From contig JAJIRX010000511.1 of NCBI GenBank assembly GCA_023853785.1, positions 1 to 64,000 of the forward strand: DNA of 64,000 nt, in the 5' to 3' direction. Positions 34,571 to 48,094 of the stretch are shown one piece after another. Under the pieces are notes generated by a model that worked only from the letters and a program-made list of their open reading frames with translations, ran no database searches and was not told the origin of the DNA. Origin of the DNA: Psilocybe azurescens (lineage: Eukaryota > Basidiomycota > Agaricomycetes > Agaricales > Agrocybaceae). Position 1 is the stretch's first letter. The number at the start of each line of letters is the position of its first letter. The position numbers and the translations under genes were made by a program.

Positions 34571-34865
34571 ACATTTTATACTAACTAAATTGACTCTGTA
34601 ATGGAGAATTCAATTTATATAAAAATTCTACATAATTGTGTGTAAGCTAGTCATGCCAGTCTGACAGGCTGTTGAGATGCTTGCTGCAGTGTGTAAACTA
34701 TGTACATATCCTTATGTATCTTGCTACGCTTGTCAAAGTCCCTTATTCCTGTTAACATCTTTGTCACTGGGAAGGAAAGCTTACACTTTTAATAATTGTA
34801 CTACACAACAATATTCAAACAGCAAGTGAATACAAGGGTTAGCTCACAAGGATTTTGGAATAATA

Positions 34866-36454
34866 CAGTGACTCAACAAACTGCCTGGATGTTTTTGAAA
34901 TTGAACTTAAACTGACTATAATGACATGTAATCTTAATGAAATTATATGATTTAAAATGTACTAGAAAGCCTTAGATCACAGCTTTCAGGAGATATAACA
35001 TATGTTTGTATTTGTTTGGTTTATATATTATTATTAAATACTTTATAAAAATAACACATCCAGACAGTTTCTTTGTGGCCTGTTGGAATATGGGTATCTA
35101 TATAAACTAGTACTTTGTGTGACTGCACTTTGCTTTCAAAACATTTAAAACTCTTCTAGACATACTATTGATTGGTTTCACATAGTCTTCCTCAGGTATT
35201 TCCTCCCATTCCTCCAGTATTCTGCCATACAACTCCTGGATACCCTTTGGAGCATTTTTGTATTCTACAAAGCACATTTTGAGAATATGCCATGAAATTT
35301 CAATTGGATTGAGATCTAGTTATTATGCTGGCCAGTCCACAAGCTCTATTTGATGGTCTTTAAGCCATTTCCGAGCCTTTTGGATGTGTGCTTGAGGTCA
35401 TTATCTTGCTAAAAGATGAAGTTATCCTGATTAAGGTTGTAATACTCCAGAGTTTGGAAGACATAGTCATTCAAAATGCTTACATAGAGTTCTTCGTACA
35501 TCTTGCCCTCTATCCTGCACATGTAGCCAACACCACTTGTTGTTATATGATTCCAAATCATCATATGTCCTTCTTCAAATTTGATGGTTTTCTACATGCT
35601 GATTTTGGAGAGGAGAACCAGCCTTTTCCTCACCTACCACCTTCCAACTGACCCAATTCAATTGATTTTGGTCTCATCTGTGAAAATAACATGTTTCCAG
35701 TCTTTTTCTATTCAGTTTTCATACTTCTGGACAAATTTCAAGCAAGCTTTTCTATGGTTCTTAGAGAGGAATGGCTTTTTGATCTTGACTTGTACTACAA
35801 GATCCTTTTTTGAATAGTTTAGATGGAGATAGATGTGTTGGTGATAGTGGAAAGCTGGCAGCAGAGTTGTATCAAAGTATCAGCCTTTCCAGTGGAGACA
35901 AGTCAAACTAGATGACAGTGGTCATAGGGAGTGAGCTTAGAAAAATGGTCTTGATGATTTTTTTCATCGATAACTCTATCCCAAAACATATCACCCAAAT
36001 ATTTGACTTCAAAACACCTAGTTTAACATCAGTTTTGCAAATATTTTTGGCATAAAGATGATGTTAGAGTATAATTTAAAAGAGAGAGAATACATGACTG
36101 TATAGTAGAGAATAATGGGCTATAAACTTGGGGAATGTAAATTTTCAGTCTTTGTTATATACTTCCAACATGTTTTCATTCATTTGATATTTTTTTACAT
36201 GTTTACAATAACAAAAACCTTATTGTGTTAATTCCAACAGGCTGCAAAGAAACTGTCTGGATGTGTTATTTTTATAAAGTATTTAATAATAATAGATGAA
36301 CCAAAAATATACAAACATATGTTATATCTCCTAAAAGCTGTGATCCAGGGCTTTCCAATACATTTTAATTCATGTAACTTGATAAGGATTACATGACATT
36401 ATAGTCAATTTAAGTTCAATTTTAAAAACATCCAGACAGCTTTTTGAGTCACTG
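34866..36454. mobile_element. Tc1/mariner element 1 (decayed)
   Basis: Inverted repeats of roughly 220 bases (left from CAGTGACTCAACAAACTG, right ending in its reverse complement CAGCTTTTTGAGTCACTG) are flanked on both sides by TA (34864-34865 and 36455-36456), the Tc1/mariner target duplication. A remnant transposase lies inside on the minus strand. The AT content is high. The length of 1.59 kb is normal for the superfamily. Confidence 0.88.
35107..35990 (-). pseudogene. Tc1/mariner transposase relic of element 1
   Basis: The C-terminal half is readable on the minus strand: HQIELVDWPA, two stop codons where QSP is expected, then LDLNPIEISWHILKMCF with the third catalytic residue Glu. This is followed by YKNAPKGIQELYGRILEEWE and the end KCSHTKY with a stop at 35107-35109. 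Upstream the pieces WKHVIFTDETKINW (first Asp) and GGHMMIWGC-like text appear in changing frames. Multiple stops and shifts make it inactive. Confidence 0.8.
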
Positions 36455-36503
36455 TATGTTTGTTTTTATGATTTCTCGGTGGGTGCTGAGACTTTTAAAA
36501 AAT

Positions 36504-36672
36504 CTCTACTCTAATGCAATACTATTTCCAGACCTTCTTAGAGTCACTACCAGTGGGTACATGCTTCAAGCTGAAGTGTGGGATTAGAAATTCCACAGAA
36601 TCTCTTCTCTAACACAGTACCATTTCCAGCCCTTCTTAGGGTCATAATCAGCAGGTACATGCTTCAAGCTAA
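36504..36672 (+). repeat. Tandem duplication, about 96-base unit
   Basis: Two diverged units follow each other, each containing CTAACACAGTACCATTTCCAG-like text, then CCTTCTTAG, then GGTACATGCTTCAAGCT. It lies between the two Tc1/mariner elements. No coding frame is evident. It may be part of the end of an older retroelement. Confidence 0.6.
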
Positions 36673-36894
36673 ATAAATTGGTGGCCTTCCTGATCTAATA
36701 AAACATAATTCAACCCTCTTATTCTACCAACTAAAGACTGTCTTGGCTTTGGAAATACAAAACAAGAGGGAGCTAGGCTGTGAAGCTATATAGCTTGCAC
36801 ACTCTATATCTCGGTTGGCCTCTTGTTGGATATAAAGTCAATGTTTTAGAATTAATTGTGTGGGGTGAACTCTTCAAGTATATCTAGCTTTATA

Positions 36895-38416
36895 CAGTAG
36901 CTCAAACTTTTGTCCCAATTTTTTATGTTTTTGGTTTATAACTCAGTAATGGCTGGAGATAAAATTCTGAAATTTTTACTGTAGATACTAGACACTAATA
37001 CCTAATACCTGATTGCTAAATCATGTGACATGAAACAGAATTGATTAAATGATAGATCAAACAAAATAGCTTATCATTGGGACAAAATTTTGAGCCTCTA
37101 TTACAATACTATTCAATATTTGATATGACCTCCTTTTGTCTTAAGGACTGCTGCAATTCTTCCAGGTATGCTTTTTATGAGGGTTTGGTATGTTTCTGGT
37201 GTAATCTTGTTCCACTCCCCTGCCACTCTCTCCCATAATTCATGTACTCCTTTGGGTGGTGTTGGATATTTATTTAAACATCTTTTCAAGTGTTCCCACA
37301 AGTGTTCAATGGGGTTCATATCTGGGGATTGGGCAGGCCATTCCATAACTTGAATGTTGTTTTCTTCAAACCACTGGTCAGCCTTTTTAGAGGTATTTTT
37401 GGGGTCATTTTCCTGCTGGAAAATCCTCTCCTCTTCTGGAACTTCCAAATTTTCAAAGCTTTCTTCTACCCTCTCCTCCAAAATAGCACAATATAGATCA
37501 GTATTCATGATCCCCTGCACTTCTATCAGCTTTCCTACTCCATTCCAATCCATGCAACCCCATACCATGAGGTTATTCCCTCCTCCATGGTTGACCGTTA
37601 GGATAGTAGTCCTGTCTGAAAGTGTTTCTCTCTTCTGTTTCCAAGTGTAGACCCTCCCATCTGATCCAATCCTGTTAATCCTTGTTTCATCTGTCCACAA
37701 GACCTGTTTCCAATCTTCAACTGTCCAGTTTTTATGGTATTGGGCAAAGTTAAGACATTTATTTCTGTGAGCCTGTTTAAGCAGGGGTTGTTTCTGTTTC
37801 TGACTGTTTGGGCTGAGACTGTGGTAGATATGATGAAATTAATGCAATGGGTGGCCTGAACAGCATTTTCAAGCTTTCCAGTGCTGATTTGTCAACAAAC
37901 TACTTGTTTATTTCTTTCAGAAAGCTTGGCATGTCAGCCTGGTTTGTTGTTTTCATTGTACAAACCCAATTATTTATTGATCCTCCCAATAGTAGACTTT
38001 TCTAGACCAGTTTTAGACTCTCTTTGATGAAGAAAATATCCTTCTTTAAGAACAGAAGCCATAGCAGAACACTGAGAAGCAGATGTTGGTTTTATGAGGT
38101 TATGGTAAGAGATAAAGGTGATTGAAATTGATTTCAACACAGCAAATCAATATAAACAAGATCACATGACATTTTATACTTGTAAACCATATTTATTGGT
38201 TTTAAATTAGAGGCTCAAACTTTTGTCCCAATGATAAGCCATTATGTTTGATTTATCATTTAATCAATTCTGTTTTATATCATGTAACTTAGCAGTCAGT
38301 TTTTAGATATTAGTGTCTAGTGTCTACAATAAAAATTTCAGAATTTTATCTCCAGCCATTACTGAGTTATAAACCAATTCATCCGAAAACACAAAATATT
38401 AGGACAAAAGCTACTG
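36895..38416. mobile_element. Tc1/mariner element 2
   Basis: The element starts CAGTAGCTCAAACTTTTGTC and ends in AAAAGCTACTG, with inverted repeats of about 210 bases that contain TTATAACTCAGTAATGG on both sides. TA occurs at 36893-36894 and 38417-38418 as target duplication. The encoded transposase fills most of the interior. The repeats differ near the tips, where the right copy has small insertions. Confidence 0.9.
37113..38062 (-). pseudogene. Tc1/mariner transposase of element 2
   Basis: The N-terminal helix-turn-helix region begins MASVLKEGYFLHQRESKTGL and EKSTIGRINK, then is broken by stops and shifts. The catalytic domain (37113-37700) is open: LWTDETRINRIGSDGRVY with the first Asp, then NHGGGNNLMVWGCM, FQQENDPKNTSKK and WPAQSPDMNPIEHLWEHL with the Glu. 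In the family the second catalytic residue is the Asp of QDN; here it is Glu (QEN). The spacing to the last Glu is 34 residues, as in DD34E enzymes. Because of this substitution and the broken N-terminus it should be inactive. The end is KTKGGHIKY with the stop at 37113. Confidence 0.88.
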
Positions 38417-38418
38417 TA

Positions 38419-41400
38419 TCTCGCAAAACTACAATATTATCAGTTTTTAAACAATAATAAATTATCCTAAATAAATAATATACTGCACAGTATTTGTTTT
38501 CACATGATTTTGCATTCTTGGAGGCACTATTTTCAAGAAAACAGGCAAAGTGCTTGGCTGCCTTTTGAAAGATCACCACTTTGAAATTAAAGCCATATCC
38601 AGCCTAGCTTTGTTAGAAATGAAGAAGTTGACAGAGGCTAGTTTTTCATCTTAGGTCCAATAAGCAGAAAGAGCCATGCTACCTGCCAAAGATGAAAAGA
38701 GAAGGAGGGAGATAGAGAACAAGAGGTCAAGATAACTCTGTTTAAAAGAGTAAAAACACACACCTTTCATGACTTGTATGGTCTGTGCCCACTCATTGCC
38801 CATCTATCAATTCATTGTCTGCCTGCTGGACAGCTATGTAATCAATGAGTGGGCATATGTTACCTGATAAGTGGGTGCAGAATTCATGGAAACTTTGTAG
38901 ATTAACTATAAGCCAACCTTCAATGTACAAATTTAAAGCTTCTTTGTATTTGAAGTACAAAGAGATTTCATAGGTCATCATGGATTTGATATGATTAGCA
39001 TGTTAAAAGGCAACTTTTTATTTGAAATATAAATTGACTTTGCATATTTCTCCAGATTTAAACTAATAGTCATCCAATAAAGAAGCTTTGCATTTAAAAT
39101 ATTAAAAACTTCTGAAAAATGTCCAGGATTAGAAATACTTATAATCCTACAGAGAAACTTTCCACTTAAAATATCATGTTTTCTGCAAAGCGCCTCTGCA
39201 GGTTGAATCATATTTGAACTTTCAAGGGGTATTCAGATCTTCTCAGTATTTAAAACATTTTGCAAAGTTCAGAACTAAATTGTATTTGAAATGTTTTAGG
39301 GCCCTAATTTTACCACTTTGGAGGACACTTGAATATTGAACATCCTGACATGTAGGCAACAGCACAGGTATTCCCATGGGCATTGGCCCTGCTATCCATA
39401 CCCATATCTGCTTGTATCTGCAAGTGACATAGTGGTCTTATATCCTTTTGGTTAGCAATTAATTAGAGCCTGATAAAGCACATATACAGATACTCTGCTG
39501 ATGCTGGAGAGCTTAGAATCACAATGCAATTTCTAGACTTGTCCCAATTTATGATACCAATGGTGTGTAGCCATATCTTAATGAACTATCTTAAATTGGT
39601 CTCATGTTGCAGATGCTCAATAGAAATATTGAACTTGTATCATATTGCCATCCTAGGATATCCCCAGAGAAAATCATCGAGACCCCCTTGAAAAGTATCT
39701 GAGTGCCAGTAAGCCTATACAATATACTTAATAATTTTGTCTGATATTTCAAATTTAAAGTGCAATGGAAAATTGTACTCTGTCAAAGAAGCCTTAGCAC
39801 CTTAATCCTACATAATTTGATCTTGAACATATTCCTCTCCTCAACAAAGAAATTTTTGAAAATTCAATATGTTCCTGAAAATTAATTATAGATATAAGGT
39901 ATCATAAATTAATATTGGGCAGTTCGACTGTTTCCCACCATTTTTGACCAACTACATTAAGAAGGTTATATACATGTTCATGCTTATACGATCAAGGTCT
40001 GCGCAAATGCACGCAAATGTTGCGCATGATTGTTTGCGTGCACTTGCATGGCATTCGAGCGCACGCAAGCACGCAAACTTGCCACACACACATTTCCTGA
40101 TGCTGGAGTGTTGATGAGTTTGCGGGAGAAGGAAAATGTGAGCTGAGGTTAATGTGGCATACATAGCGAGTAGGATGTGTCCCGCTATCTCTCCGTGCTA
40201 TATTTGAACTCAGTTTTCTCAAATGAAGGCAAATTAATTATAGATACTACACGTGCGCAGATGCTATGACAGAGATAATGCGTCAAAGCCCTTGAACGGT
40301 GCGGTTACTTTCCAGGAATGAATACAAATAGAACGGATTCCTCGGAGGTCAATATTCGGGAAAGGATTGTTGTTACAAGGAATGACAGAAACAAATAGTA
40401 AAAAATACTTAGAATCCCGGCAGTCGATTATAAATTAATCAGTTACCTTACATTAAATGTTATCTACCAGCTGCTGAGCTCATGGAAAGCAGAACTGCAC
40501 ACAAAGGCATGATCTTGAAAGGATGTCCACAGCCACCGTTTCCATATTCAAGAAGAGCAGTAGTGTGCGTTTTAAAGATTCAATGATATACTGAAACCGG
40601 TAGACAAGCCCACGCTTGTCAAGCTTTGCGAGTGACCAAGGCCGGTGGGAGAGGTAACAAGACAGGCAACCTTCCTATCATTACAGATTCTATTGATATT
40701 CCTACGACTCTACAAATTAACCACGTTTTCTCACCGACACAAACATTTTACAAAGGGCTATAACGTGGAAACATCAAAGACACTTTATCCTTACATGAGT
40801 CGATTTCTGAAGAATTTATGAACAGTAAGCTTCCTCACCACGGGAAAAGTCTGGAATATCTAGACACCGACAGTCCATCCACCTATGCTCGCTCAGTTTA
40901 CTTGATAAGGGCGGCGCTGGAAGGCATTGGGTTATAAATCAATGAAAGGCGCAGCGTGAAGCATAGCTCCGCATTGTAATGCCAACCAGGAGCAAAAGAG
41001 ATAACACATGGGAGCATAGTCTTACCAAACATAATTAAAGAAGAATACCTTGGGATAGATCAATCATTTCGACCTGTAAGCGATAGGTTTCAATGGTATA
41101 TCCACTCAACGCGGCGTTGGACCTGACAACACACCCTGATAGTTACACTAGTTAAAAAATCAATCTTTTCTCAACGGCCGGATTGTAAATATCCCAATCA
41201 GGTGATCTGTAATGATGTGTCCAGGTGTGTATTCACAGACAAATCATTGATTACACAGCCAGCCATGTATTACGGAATATTCGCGAGCAGATCGGATCCA
41301 AAGCAATCATTGTATACTTCTACCAAAAGTCTCTAATAAAGGCCATGCTTCACATCGGCACGGTGGATATAGGTAGACGAGTTTTGCCCGTTGCCCATTG

Positions 41401-42400
41401 TGTCGCAGGATGTCGCCCAATCTTGCACTTGTTTGACTTCTTATAGAGTACGGACTATGCGACACAATCTACAGTAATTCGGGATTTACGAGTAGCAATG
41501 AACCTGACACTAGCGTGCTCGAGGAATGCTGTAAATACAAGTATCGTAAGATGTGATGTGGGCGCTAGGAGCATGCACGCTATGAGCACGTGAAACTATA
41601 GCGCTAAGCTATGTCACGTTTTGGGGGCCTACGAGATCCACATCTCACGGGGATCCCGGCAACAATGCCAAAATTTATTGTTAAAGCTTCCTTTTGAAAC
41701 GCGTCTATCTATAACAATGGCACAACACGCAGGTCACCCTATTCATCGCTCTCTGAAGGTGGATCCCGAAAGTTGATTCATAAGTCTATCGTTGAATTGT
41801 CTTATTTTCCGACTGAGGCAAACGGATAGGTTGATAGACGTACGATCAATTTGGCCTCTCTTGCTCTCGTTGAATCTCAGTAAACCTCAATAAATCTGAA
41901 AAATTGAGAGATAATTAAGTCCGGTGACAATTACATGGGAAACTCTGGGAAACTGGAATTGATTGTAATTATATTCGGCAAATGGCTGCTGGGCTCTCAC
42001 GATGGCAATACTTAGTAATTATAGTATTTATTACTATGACTCAGCCTCACTGAAAGATTTTGGATCTTCCAATCTCACCGTTTCGCCATTGCGCCGTTTT
42101 ACGTGGCAGGGAGCATGTTGAGCACGTTCTACAGTAATGGATGAGAGAGGTATCTTATCTTACTCTGCAGACGTTTAATTGATGTGTCTTGTTGGGCTGT
42201 GCAATCCGAATAAATATGATGCTCGGAGAACTGGTGAACGCTTACGCCTGTTTCAGAACACGATGCTACGAGACCCACAACTTAGTTGATCAACAATCAC
42301 ATTTTAGGGCACGGCACATTTAGCCACTGACACTTCCACATAGCGGCGTGAAATTACTGATATAGGAGATTTGAAGGGGGATAAAGTTTAAATTTTAATA
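38419..42400. other. Long stretch without recognised gene
   Basis: About 4 kb, very AT-rich up to about 39.9 kb and then of normal composition. Short frames show no motif. A segment near 40000-40085 repeats GCACGCAAA several times. A 13-bp perfect inverted repeat lies at 38786-38855. Confidence 0.4.
38786..38855. repeat. Perfect 13-bp inverted repeat
   Basis: TGCCCACTCATTG at 38786-38798 pairs with CAATGAGTGGGCA at 38843-38855, leaving a 44-base loop. It could be a hairpin or the ends of a tiny element. No target duplication is clear. Confidence 0.6.
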
Positions 42401-42413
42401 CCTACTTGTATAA

Positions 42414-42420
42414 TATAAAT
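42414..42420 (+). promoter_or_regulatory. TATA-like box of the P450 gene
   Basis: TATAAAT lies 70 bases before the ATG at 42490, a suitable distance for a fungal promoter. Confidence 0.5.
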
Positions 42421-42489
42421 GGCCAGGTATTCAGCTTTTATTCACATCCAACTTTCCACTTGTGAAGCCCGTCCACCTCTTCTCTCATC

Positions 42490-44529
42490 ATGTACCCTGC
42501 GGGTATTCTTGCCTTTCCGGTCGTAGGCGCTTTCTTGAAGGTAACTACCACAATTTTCAATAATTCACTGGTATCATGCTAACGGTTTGTCGTCGTGGCA
42601 GACCTCGGCCGCATGTGTATTGCTTTTAGTAGCTTATTTTCTAAGCCCCATCGTTCTCCGCCGCGTCATAGTCGACAAAGAGGGCAATCGTATTCCTCCT
42701 GGCCCACCTACGCGCTACGCCTTTCTTCGAAAGTATGCGGAGAGAGCTTTGGACGATTGGGCTAAGCAATACGGGGACCTGTTCTCCATTTGGATGGGAA
42801 GTCAACTCTTTGTAGTTATATCGGATCCACAGGTCGCAAAAGATCTTCTAGTCACAAACGGGGCGATCTTCTCTAGTCGAAAGCGGTATTACATGAAGAA
42901 TCAGGTTATTCTTCACAACCGTGCTATCACTGCTTCCGTATATGGGAATACTTGGTACGCCTCCCATAACATATCGATCGTCGTCTTTACCAATTCGGGC
43001 ATTACAGGAGGCAACACCGCAAGCTTGCTAATCTTGCTCTGAACCCTAAGGCTATGCAAGGATATGCCGGAGTTATGGACTACGAGGCCCACATGTTGAT
43101 TAAATCGCTGTATGAAGAGAGTCAACATGGGAAGCGCCCAATCAATACCTCCCATTTAACTGGAAGATTCGCGTTGAAGTAAGCTTTTCCGAGCTATCAA
43201 ACCAGCACAGACTCTGCTTAACGCAAATTGATGTATCAGTAACATGCTCATCATGTCTTTTGGAATCCGCACTTCTTCGAACACTGACCCTCTCATCGGA
43301 ACGGCTCTTGGCCTGGCGATGGAATTCATGGAGCTTACAGGTAATTAACGTTATCGCTCGATTTCCCACAGCACACTAATTGCCTCGATAGGTCCCTGGT
43401 CGAATGTCATAGACTTCTTCGAGGTTCTCCAATACCTTCCCTCCAATAAACGCACCCGCGGCAACCGCCTCAATGCCATCCTCGTCAACACCTATGGATA
43501 TATGATAGTAGAATTCAAAGACAAGATGATTGGAGGCGAAGAGGTGCCTGACTGCTTGGTCAAAACTCTTCTTGAGAACCAAGAGTCCGAGAAGCTCGAC
43601 TGGGAGGATATATGCATGCTTTCTGGAGTGTTTACTCTTGGTGGTGTTCATTCCGTAAAATTCGTCGTTCATATTCGCAACCATATAGCTTCTGACAAGC
43701 TTTGATTGATCTAGGTCTCTGGAATGATACAATGGTTCATCGCGATGCTTCCTTCCCACCCTGAAATCTGTGCTCGGGCTCAACAGGAATTGGACAGAGT
43801 TGTCGGTCGCGACCGCTGGCCCACCATTGAAGATGAAGCCAACCTCCCCTACGTACGAGCGATCATCAAAGAGGTACGTATTTCATCCCGTTCAACTATC
43901 TTTTCAGAAATTCGTATGATATGGTCTCAGCTGCAACGTGTTCATACGCCGTTCTGGTTTGCTACGCCTCACTACACCACAGAGGACTTCTCATACCGTG
44001 GCCAGTTTATTCCCAAGGACACGGCGATCGTCATGAACTGCTACACACTACATCATAACGAAACCCGGTATCCAGATCCGTGAGTCGCCGTATTTACGAG
44101 CAATAGCCTGTGGATTTCACTGATACGTTTCCCTCAAGTTATACGTTCAATCCCGACAGATATCTATGCGACAAACTCAGCTGCAGCGAATCAGCGAAGC
44201 TTCCCAACGTCATGGAGCGTGACCACTGGGCATTTGGAGCCGGGTGAGACTAGAAGTCGCGCTTCTCTGACTAGGCAATACACTAATCGCTTCCACCTCG
44301 CAGACGAAGGATTTGTCCTGGTCTTCCTGCTGCAGAGCGTGAGCTGTGGCTGGTATTCTCTCGTCTTCTCTGGTCATTCAAATTCGAAGCTGTCCCGGGT
44401 GAGCCCATCTCTCTCGAGGAATACGATGGCGTATCTGGTCGCACTCCAAAACCCTTTAGAATCAATCTTATCCCTAGATTTGAGGGCGTTGGTGAGATTC
44501 TTGACAGTGCAGAGGATTTGCCTCTGTGA
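42490..44529 (+). CDS. Cytochrome P450 monooxygenase
   Basis: Nine exons (42490-42540, 42602-42954, 43008-43178, 43240-43340, 43392-43654, 43715-43873, 43931-44079, 44139-44243, 44304-44529) join in frame with GT-AG introns to about 525 residues, normal for a P450. A hydrophobic anchor (SAACVLLLVAYFLSPIVLR) is followed by the proline hinge PPGPP. The C-helix motif is WRQHRK. The I-helix region is LGGVHSVSGMIQWF, the ExxR motif is ELQR split by an intron, and the heme loop is FGAGRRICPG with the ligand Cys. It resembles agaric P450s annotated as sterigmatocystin-oxidoreductase-like, but the substrate cannot be told. No other biosynthesis gene lies nearby. It is the best preserved host gene in the window. 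Confidence 0.95.
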
Positions 44530-47500
44530 AAGTCGGGTGTCGCTTTTATTAGGGTCGCTCTGAAATAAGTGTTTTATTATATCCATTATTGCCAGCTTGG
44601 CTGTTTTTTTACCATCCCCTCATTTGTATATAGAATAAGCATAGCCTATGCTTAAAGGCCACTGTTAAAGGCCTCTGTCTTTTGTTCACCCTTCAATTCC
44701 ATTTATGGCCATCCTCTCATTATATTTCGCATTTAAATTCGTGATCGATTTCACATATCGTACATTTCTAATCTTATAACCATCGTTTACATTGCTATTA
44801 GCTATTACGTAGAAGCTATATTATGCTATGTACTGTAGGCCCTCCCCAGAATAAACACGATACGGGTTGATCTCGTTCTTAGCACTGTCGGCCAGATATG
44901 AATACTTATCGCAAGGAAACATCTTCATGTGTAATTTTAGAATCCCCGATGGCGGTGAGCGGCTGGGAAGTCGGCTAGAGGTGGTCATTGAGAAAGTTTT
45001 GAACTCGAAGTGTCGGCAACTCGCGAAAACAACATAAGATACATTGTATTCATGGTTCAGCCACCTTTTTGGCTGCCGCCATGCGGCTCAGTGAAGGTGT
45101 AAGTACACGAAGAGCATGCGATAAGTGCGTTGGAATCAGCGACTAAGAATATGGTTCGCATAGATCCGAATTCTGCATTCCGTATCCTGTATCCTGATTC
45201 ATTTACCCAGTAGCAATTCCTAGCGTGATACATATTACAGTACTACTCAGTGTAGGCGCACTGAATGAAGCTAATTTTTACTGAAATAGAGAAAGAAATG
45301 TTCATAATATCAACCCCACCAGTACGATGTGCAGCGTGAAGTGAAATCAGCAGTTCGCAAGAGTTCTAAAATAAGGCGCTCGTATATGCTAGGGGAAATG
45401 GGAGAAATAGTCAAAATGAGATTCTGCGGCTCTGAGTCCAAACTCTGTGCAGTTGCTCATCTGATTCGAGACATGTCACTTCATATTGTGTCCTATTGTA
45501 TCGCATCGCATGCATCACAAGGAGAGGCCCAGGACTATCATGGTGATGATCGTGTAGTACGCCAGACTCAGGAGAATTTGGGGGGGGGACATTGCGGAGG
45601 GTGGAGGGTGGGCATTAACAGATTAAATAGATAACCAGAAATATTCGGCGGTCTGCTGCAGATCAAAAAAGAAATACTCTTCCAGAAAGTAAAAAAGTAA
45701 AAAAGTAAAAAGAGTAGATCCAGATAATTGATGCGATGGACAGCATAAAAACAAATACGTGATGCGCCGTGACAGAGAATTGGCGATTGGCGATTGTGAA
45801 GAACCCAACCCACAACCCGGTACAACCATGCCATGCCACTTCGCATCGAATTGATGGTGTCCCATCCGAAGTTGCATTGCATTGCACCGCATCGTATAAG
45901 AGGGGATAAGGGGGAGATTCGTAACAACATTGAGGACGTAGAAGAGAAGCGACAAAAAAAGAAACCCATCAAACTTAACATAACCATATACAACAATATC
46001 CCTACCTCCTTGCTCAGAGTCTCCTTCAGCCGACGGACACTCCAAGACCTGGATATGTAGTCGTATAATCCTTGTGCTCAGCATGGAGGGTGCGGGACTG
46101 TGTTTTTATTGCGCTTGCAGGACGGCAGTATAATAGTGGTGGCGGCTGTGCGCGACGACGCGAGTGGAGATAAGACGCAGAGGTGTGACAGGAGTATCGA
46201 TAGTTTCGTCCTGACACACGGAATATATGTGGGTAGTGAGTTTTAAGCACAGATCAGACAGGTATATATGCTAGTTATTTACTGGGGGAAATGTAGCTAC
46301 AATATGGCCTGTATTTATACTGTCGGTAGAGGACTGCCCTAGAACTATATAAAAAGGGTTCAGATAAAAGAGGTAATATTTAGAGTTCATGGTAAAGAAT
46401 GGTTCAGGTAAAATAGGATAGTGAAAATAGGAACGAGGAATGAAGGGGAATAATTCGTGTTGTGACAGTGGGTTCCGACCATCTGGGCCGAGCTGCCCGA
46501 GGGCGGATTAGATTAGATACTGTAGATCGCATCAGCGGCTGTGCACGGTTTGTGTGCTAGCGCGCTTTCATAGTGAGAGAACAACACATTTTGCCCGCAA
46601 CGCTATACTGCGTGGCCGCTTGACGAGCATTCCGAGCCTTGCCAGACACGAGCTGCTAGGGTAGGCCGGATTGGCCTACTCCAGTGTATTGGTTGATGGA
46701 ACGGAATGGAGTCGGAATATTCAGATAAGATAAAAGGGAGATAATCTACGTGTAAGGAAAGTGCCGGATCGTCACAAGAGGTGTTCCGCTTACATCAGCT
46801 ATCCGTGCGCTGATGCGACCCGATTCCTCCCACCCGGCCCTCCGCCCTCCTGCCTTGTCCCATCCCTTATGTGTCTTCAAATTTCTTCTCTCGTCAAAAC
46901 CAAGGTGTCCACATCTCTGTTTATAACTCCCACCGAAAAATGTTATCCAACAATGTTGATCACCTCATCACGACGATGAAGACAAACACGCTCCGACACC
47001 TTTACCAGTGTTCTCGAAGTGACTAGTAACCTGTGATCGATTGATCACTCATTCTGTCGTCGTTTCCTCCCTAGTCTATCTGTATCTGGACTTGAGACTA
47101 TACCATGGTAACCTCTTCCTCCCCCTTCCCTCTTACAGTCGATGACTTGGCGTCGTGCTCGGCTTCAGCACGTCTTGGTTTTCTCTACTTGTGTATATGT
47201 CATTTGGTTGAACTCGTGACGGACACTTCATCACATATATGCTATTCAATTATCCTTCCCCTCCCCTCATCCCGGACCCCCACGACCACTCTCAAAAATA
47301 ATGACACCCACACCGGCATTCCCTTCTAGACCTATGCTTTACGCACCAGAAGTGGGATCCGAGGCAGCTTGAGAGGGCGTTGAGACATATCGGAATAACG
47401 AGTGTTTACTTTTTTCTGTCGTCATTTTGCGAATTGCTGTGCTTGTCAACTCAGTATCCGTTCCTTGTTCGTCGTTACCGTACAAAACAACACCATCGCC

Positions 47501-48092
47501 TGTGGACTGCATGTGGCCCGCAGCCCCGAATTCTCGCCACCGCTCTCGTAAGCCACCCTCGTTCTCATCTTCATTCCTGTCCCATTCCCTTCCCGTTCCC
47601 ATTTTGCCTCATTGACGCTAGCGCACACGCATATATGTGCGCATATTCTCACTACTTTTTCATCCCATCCACCCGCATACACCTCTTCCCGACGCTGACT
47701 CTTCTTTGTTTGTTTTTTCTCAGCTTGTGGTCACTTACATAGTTAAGATTTGTTTACACGGCACAACTACCCGAGCTGCGATACCTCATAACGTCTTTTC
47801 TCCCTCTTCGAATGCCAATCTCATTATCCTTCCACCGATGCTTGTTTATCAACGCGCTGATCTAGTCGAGAAACAATCACGTAACTCTGGACTGGAGGGA
47901 TGTATTCTCAAAAAGCTTCCTTGTGATAACGACGAGTTACATCTTTATATGACCAACGAGAACGATCCGGGTCCGCTATAACAATCCTGGTGTCTTTCAG
48001 ACACTAGAACGGGGAGCAAGTATAATGCACATGTCCTAAGTAGTCGTATCGTACAAGGAAACTGATTCAATTCCCCCTGTCACCAATGACAT
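44530..48092. other. Long stretch without recognised gene
   Basis: About 3.6 kb with frames up to 153 codons on both strands, none showing a motif. The frames at 45.5-46.1 kb overlap each other in different phases, which suggests chance. Confidence 0.4.
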
Positions 48093-48094
48093 TA

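Noticed and set aside
40000..40090. Repeated GCACGCAAA text suggesting a CRISPR-like array
   Set aside because: The units are not regularly spaced and there are no distinct spacers. The window is eukaryotic.
45568..46084. Overlapping minus-strand frames of 142 and 153 codons
   Set aside because: They occupy the same bases in different phases, and the text is hydrophobic low-complexity without motif.
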